The notes under the pieces are model-generated. The model did not search any database. It had not been told where the DNA came from and saw nothing but the letters and a program-made list of their open reading frames with translations. From Gavia stellata (lineage: Eukaryota; Chordata; Aves; Gaviiformes; Gaviidae), in NCBI RefSeq assembly GCF_030936135.1, contig NC_082596.1:9400155-9464154 (forward strand): 64,000 nucleotides of DNA. Direction: 5' to 3'. This document shows, piece by piece, positions 58,901-64,000 of the stretch; positions within the stretch are counted from its first letter, which is position 1; each line of letters opens with the position of its first letter. The position numbers were made by a program, and so were the translations under genes.

Positions 58901-60722
58901 TCAGGAATTAACAGGTGGATCCAGAGGAAGAGGGGTGAAACAAGAATATTGGCAGTACTCCCAGTTTGCCCTCAGTATAAACTGTTAATAATGTTGTATA
59001 TGCCACAGGAACGGATATTTGGAGAAAGGCTCTTAGGAAAGTCAGTGAGGTAGCTTCACGCATCTTTGCATCTTCCATCTTATGCCCACGCAACTAATGC
59101 GTTTGGGGTGTGTGCAATAACGATCTGACACGTGATCAATAAGGATTGGCACAGATCTGGGAGAAACTGCGCTTCCCAGCAAGAAAGCACAGGAGGAGGC
59201 ATGACTTGGAGGTACATTTCTCAGTCAAGATGGTCTCCCAGAGTGGGGGTTGTGCTCCGGCATCAGCGCTGAACCCCAGCCCTTAATGGTAAGGTTTTCC
59301 TAAGCACAGCGTGCTGCGCTTTGCAAAACATAGTGCAGTGCTTCTCGTGGGACACCTCTACTCGGTGTCTGCTCCTCAGTCTTCGCTGTGAAATACGGGG
59401 AGATCCTGGATGAACCTTGCAGGGCTCTGAAGGTCTCGCTTCAGTAGCGTAGAAATTAGCACTTTCTGCTGTAAGATGTTTGGTGTGTCTCAGGAAAAAA
59501 AAAATGAGCCCCAGTACCTCTCTCGATTCAGCTGCAGATGGCTTTTCCAGAAGGATCCTTGTCTAGTCTGTTAACGCATTGGAGGTTATCACTGACAACA
59601 TGAATGGAAGGAAGAATGAGTTAGCAGCTCTGAACAGCACGTTGAAGGGCTCTCAGAAGAAACAGTGGCATTTCCATGTATCATAAGCTGAGCTGGAAGT
59701 TGGCTGGATCTTCTGGCGACGATGAAGTGAACTAAGAAATGAACTTGCTGCAAAGACCTGTAGTGCATAAAAGCCAAAACCATGTTTCTGGCGAAGCCAT
59801 AAGACATTCTGCCTAGCAGCGTCTGTCAGTGTTGTGTCCTTTGGCTTTGTAGTCTGACTGCCACAGGGAGGAGCAGAGGTTGGCATCAGAATTATCAGTG
59901 TGCAACTAAGTTTAGAAGTGCCGATATGGCACACCGCTGCTCGCTGGTTTATTTAAATCTCTGGCTAGAAAATTGCTGTTTGTGGAAGAATGAATAAAGA
60001 GAGCTTATTCTGGAGACAACAGCTGAAAAACATTAAAAGTGAGCTGGATAAAATGTCTTTTGGCTTTCCATAATTTCTTGTAGTAGTTAGCAATTAAAAA
60101 ACTCGAACAACTCCCTCCAAAAAAACCTGAAAGACTTACAAGGTACGGAAAGCTTTTATGCCACAGTTCTGACTTGGCAAACTGAAAAAGCACCAGGAGA
60201 ACCTGCTCGGCGTATCTACATATGGCTTTAACTTGGAAGTGTAACCATTTTAATTGACACCATTGATTTCACAAATGACTCTGTTGGTGTCGAACAATGT
60301 GGCTGGATAACACACATACCATAAACAAGAAAAATCTGTGGGGTTTTTTTTCTCCATTTTGGTGTGTTAAGGCAATGTCATTAAAACAGCCATTACCTTC
60401 CACTTCTAAATATAACGTAGGTAAAAGTTTCCAGGACTATAGTACAATGCTAATGTCTCACCACGGGTAGGAACTATCAAACTTATTTCCTGGTGTGTAA
60501 TGTCCTTGTACAGGCGCTGTCACTGATACAAACAGGGCCACTGCTGTAAACTCGCAGACCTGGGAGGCACAGACTCAGCCCTTCACGTCTCAGAAGAGAG
60601 AAACGTTTCCAGGTTGTCATCTCCCGTTACACACTTCTTTTCATCACCTCTAGCTCTTCATCCGACTGCATGAGGGTCACCCCCTGGGCCCCGTTCTGGC
60701 TGTGCCAGGGGCGGGAGGTACG

Positions 60723-60830
60723 ATGGCTGAGCCAAAGCAGCGGCGTGGTCCCCTGAGCAGTGCCACGTCCGAGGAGCACCTCGCTTGGCTCCTGTGCCTG
60801 CGGCCCTACCTGCCCGCCATGGGCCTCTGA
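60723..60830 (+). other. Short GC-rich ORF in intron 1 (35 codons), coding status unknown
   Basis: An ATG-to-TGA frame of 35 codons (begins MAEPKQRRGP, ends PAMGL) lies in a short GC/CpG-rich patch at about 60660-60840, with G at -3 and G at +4. It matches no protein I know. Most likely it is a chance frame in a GC-rich patch; a lineage-specific exon or decayed retrocopy is possible but unsupported. Confidence 0.2.
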
Positions 60831-60897
60831 TGCAGCCCGGGGTGGTGCTTCCTTATAAACTTCTTCTGTTTGACAGGATGGTTAATTTAATGGCATT

Positions 60898-60911
60898 GTT
60901 GCCATGGCAGG
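60898..60911. promoter_or_regulatory. Partial RFX X-box-like site
   Basis: GTTGCCATGGCAGG matches 12 of 14 X-box positions and lies just downstream of the GC-rich patch at 60660-60840. It is the second such word in the intron. Functional status is unknown. Confidence 0.25.
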
Positions 60912-61648
60912 AAGAGCTGAATGGGTGGTTATGTGAATGGTGAGGATTTGCTAGCTGTTTCCACGGTAGGTGATGTAAGCCTCCAATGCAAAGAATTTTT
61001 TACCCAGAATTTTTATTTTCTGCTTAAATTTGTCACTGCTTTTTCAAACATAATATTTTCTATAAATTGATTTTTTCCGGATAGGATGTTTTCTTGGGCA
61101 TGAGGTGTTTTGTTTGAGGGGGATCTTTCCTTGTTCTTTTAGACAGCATAAATCCTTTGATATATGAGCACCTAAATTCAATGTAAGGTAGAATATTGTT
61201 AGCAAAAGAGGTTGATAATCCAAACTTGCTAGACTACCTGGGGAACAGTATTGAATATAAAATGTGGTTACCAGAGAGAGGGAGAGGAGAGCACGTAATG
61301 GAGCACATATCTTTCACTGTTGTGAACGGAATGATTACCAGGCAGGTAGAGGCTGGAAACAATTGACTATAATTGGTCTGTTGGGATTTTAATAAAACCT
61401 TTAAAGCAATTAAAATGCTTTTATTGAAAACAGATTTGGGCATCTTTTCTAAGGAGGTCTTAACTGTAACTGCTGTTTTAAATGTTAATTATGGCTTAGT
61501 GAACTGTCTCTTCGCAGCGAGCGATATCGGTGTGGTGTGCTCTGCAGTCAGGACTGGATCCCGCGGCAGAGAGGAGATCTGGTGTAGTCAGCTCTGTGCC
61601 CGAGATCACTGCCCTTTGGAGCACATGGTTCCTCTGTGGTTTCTTCTT

Positions 61649-61689
61649 GTCCACGTCTGTGTCTATGTCCGTGTCCGTGTCCATGTCCT
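61649..61689. repeat. Imperfect (GTGTCC)n hexanucleotide repeat
   Basis: About seven hexamers of the form GTGTCC/GTCTAT/ATGTCC in a row. The opposite strand reads as alternating Asp-Thr/Asp-Met residues (DTDTDIDTD), a translation artefact of the repeat. This is a degenerate minisatellite in KCNQ3 intron 1. Confidence 0.88.
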
Positions 61690-64000
61690 TCTTATAATTC
61701 AGACAGCTCAGGAATGATTTGTAAACCCCTCCTGCAGATTCTTTGGGGTATCTACAGCACGTAGAGATGCAAGGGATCTGTGGGTATGCTGTGTCATGTG
61801 AGGGAGGACTATTTATAGCCCGGAAAGCTGAAAAGGTAGGTATTGAAAATAAGGAGATTATATAAAGATCAGTCAAATATTCCAGTTTTCCTCTAGGTTA
61901 TAAAACAGTCTTTGTAAAAATAGAAAGGCAGAGTCTTTAACATGTATCTATATTTTGCTGGTATTGCCTGTATCTTAGTGTCTGGAGAAAGCACAGGGAT
62001 CCTGCTACAAAAATTAGTTTCATAGCTGTTGTTGCTAGCACCTATTTAGGAATCAGAAGTTGCAAAGCCATTTCCAAACAAATCTTTCTTTTGTATGTGC
62101 TCCTAATTAGAAAAAAAAAAAATAATATCCCTTTAGTCACATAGTGTCTCTATTTTATCACCATTAGGCAAACACACTTTTAAAGAAATTTCAACACATT
62201 TGTTTATTGAATTTTGAATTACAGATGACCTGGCTGTCTTTTAAAAAATGTCTCTTAGTGGTGCTGACTCCCACTTTCAGTACAGCTCTCAAGATACTCA
62301 CAGTGTTTCTTGCAGTCCTAACCACAAGAGCCCTTTTGTGATAATTATAGCAGCTTTTTACATATATGTTAATCTTTATTTATTCTTTTTGCCTTTGGAA
62401 GGTTTATGTTACCAAGCAGTCACAGAGATGGATGTATAAGATACAAACTGGGAAATGAATACTTCCAGCTCTCTCAAATATGCTTTTTTTTAAAAACTTT
62501 GATAAAAAAGAAATCATAATCTTCGCATTTCTCCTGGGGACTCAGTTCCGATTTTGCCTGTGAAGGGCTGCTGCTATTGTATCGTTCCAGAAGAGCAAAA
62601 ATGCAGAAGGTTTTTGAAACATAACAGGTTCATAGTCTAAAAAAAATGGTGTGGGTGAGATTATGAGGGCAGAAGGAGAAATATAGCTGATGTAGTTAAG
62701 TGGAAAAAGTGACAAGTCTGTTCACTAGATATTGTGCGAGACAATATCCCATTTATTTGTGTGATATTACAGGAGCACCTGGCAAATGTCCTGGTGAATG
62801 AAGACCGCATTGGGCTGCGCATTGTACAGCCACGGTGTAAAATTGGATCCTTCCCTCATGTGCTCAGAAAGCTCTGCCTTCATTTGGACATCATGAGAGA
62901 CTTCATAGCTCTCCGACTTCCTTGGCAAGCTAATGACCAAAGTATCGGGATGAAGGAGATTTTAATTTGTTTCTCTGAAAAGAAGCAGCCAGCAATATAA
63001 GAACCCAAGACAGGAAGGAAATCTTTGCAGGGACTGAGTTCTGTCCTTTTCTATCTGAGGCAAGCACATAATCTGATCTTTTCCTTAAATGAATAAAGTC
63101 TTTGTGAAAGCTAATTAGAGGCTGTCCGTACCGGACTCAGAACAGGACTGCAGTGCAGTCCTGGACTAGCACTAGCATTGAATGATGAGCTCAGGTATCA
63201 GTAGCAGCTGAGAATGGAGCTCTATGGGGGCCGTGAAGGAGGCTGAGAAGGAAGCAAAAAGGCTGAAATACTCAGCAAATTAACCTGAACTGAGGTCTGT
63301 GCTTCTGTAGCCAGGCAGTTTCCAAGAGTGAACAGCGTACGGAGAGGCTGGGCACATCTGCACATCACTGTTGGGTACACGGGTCCTGCTGGTTTTTCCC
63401 ACAGTTGCTATTTGAAGGCTGTTCAAGGCTTTTGCTATTTTAGTGGCTCAAAACCTTTCAATTCCGTATCTATATTTATGCACAGCCTGTGTATCTTCAT
63501 TTCTGTCTTTTGCCAATGCTGGTTTTCAGTTCAAATAGCTCTTCTGCTTCCCCCATTCCTCACTTTCCCAGCATAATTAAAGGGAGCAGTCATCTTCTAT
63601 CTTAACAGCTTACTGAACAGATAATGTTTGTGGATGTAAGAGGCAAAGACCCAAAAAACAACCTTGTGACTTTTTTTGGACTTCTTTGCAATTTTTGCCA
63701 CCTTGTTCAATAATATATGAACCAAAAGTTAACTCAGACAGACTCTTACTGTCTTGTGATTTATTGACATCAGTGTTTTTATGTCAAGTCCTCAATCAAG
63801 ACCAGGCTTCTAATTTTTCTAGGCACTGCGTAAACACACAGCATAAGGACTCTCCTTCCACCTGCCCAGTTTATGATTATAACAAATGAGAGAGACAACA
63901 GAAATATGAGGCATGAGAGACCTTGTTAATGGATGTATTTGCTCCTCTTAAAGGTTTCTTGAAAATAGTTAGTTAAATTTAAACTTGGGTTCTTTTTGTT

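Larger units (their letters stand above)
38974..64000 (+). other. KCNQ3: KCNQ3 intron 1, 5' part (25 kb, continues past the window)
   Basis: After the GC-rich first about 200 bp the sequence returns to AT-rich unique DNA. I looked for exon 2 (S1-S2 coding, beginning with a hydrophobic FLIVLGC-like stretch in mammals) and did not see it; intron 1 is very long in mammals, so it probably lies beyond the window. The intron has only one recognisable CR1 remnant (51019-51143), a few simple repeats, a CpG-rich patch (44120-44420), and no nested gene I can support. Short frames here match nothing known. Confidence 0.8.

Noticed and set aside
61496..61876. Minus-strand frame with DTDTDIDTDVD acidic repeat
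   Set aside because: The repeat is the translation of the degenerate GTGTCC hexamer tract, not a protein feature.
38974..64000. KCNQ3 exon 2
   Set aside because: Searched by eye for the S1-S2 coding segment after an acceptor; nothing suitable was seen. Intron 1 is very long in mammals, so absence here is expected.
1..64000. CRISPR array, operon, prophage or other prokaryote-type system
   Set aside because: There are no regularly spaced repeats, no ribosome-binding-site gene arrays, and the gene and repeat content is vertebrate.
1..64000. Endogenous retrovirus or LTR pairs
   Set aside because: I saw no gag/pol-like frame, primer-binding site or paired terminal repeats. Old solo LTRs could escape inspection by eye.

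Overview
The window looks like nuclear DNA from a bird. The evidence is that nearly all recognisable interspersed repeats are CR1 (chicken repeat 1) LINE fragments with the avian-type 3' octamer tail (ATTCTRTG family), there are no mammalian-type SINEs, and the repeat load is low. Codon-like sequence is almost absent outside one GC-rich exon. The species cannot be fixed from sequence alone, and a crocodilian or turtle is a less likely alternative. There is no prokaryotic, organellar or CRISPR-like content. Most long open frames are either CR1 ORF2 remnants or stop-poor frames inside a CpG island.

Layout: about 1-37,500 is AT-rich sequence with no gene I can support. It carries decayed or 5'-truncated CR1 copies at 2692-3144 (-), 4862-5082 (+), 5083-5885 (-), 18854-20110 (-), 29774-30200 (-), 30267-30460 (-), 30776-30838 (+) and 34373-35161 (+). 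From about 37,500 to 39,180 there is a strong CpG island with a GGCTC pentamer array, a G-quadruplex-type motif, a TA/CA tract and upstream ATGs. Inside it is the one confident protein-coding exon: exon 1 of KCNQ3 (Kv7.3 voltage-gated potassium channel subunit), + strand, 38636-38973, ending in a strong GTGAGT splice donor. From 38974 to the window end is the 5' part of KCNQ3 intron 1. It is long in other vertebrates, and no exon 2 is visible here. It holds one more old CR1 fragment (51019-51143, -), simple repeats, a small GC/CpG-rich patch near 44.1-44.4 kb and two RFX X-box-like palindromes.

How it works together: the CpG island is presumably the KCNQ3 promoter, the exon encodes the cytoplasmic N-terminus up to the start of transmembrane segment S1, and the flanks are neutral or regulatory noncoding DNA with CR1 insertions. 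I found no convincing undescribed system. The most interesting local features are an overlapping upstream ORF in strong initiation context at the KCNQ3 start, a perfectly abutting tail-to-tail CR1 pair, and a CR1 copy whose endonuclease region is joined directly to its reverse-transcriptase region by an internal deletion.
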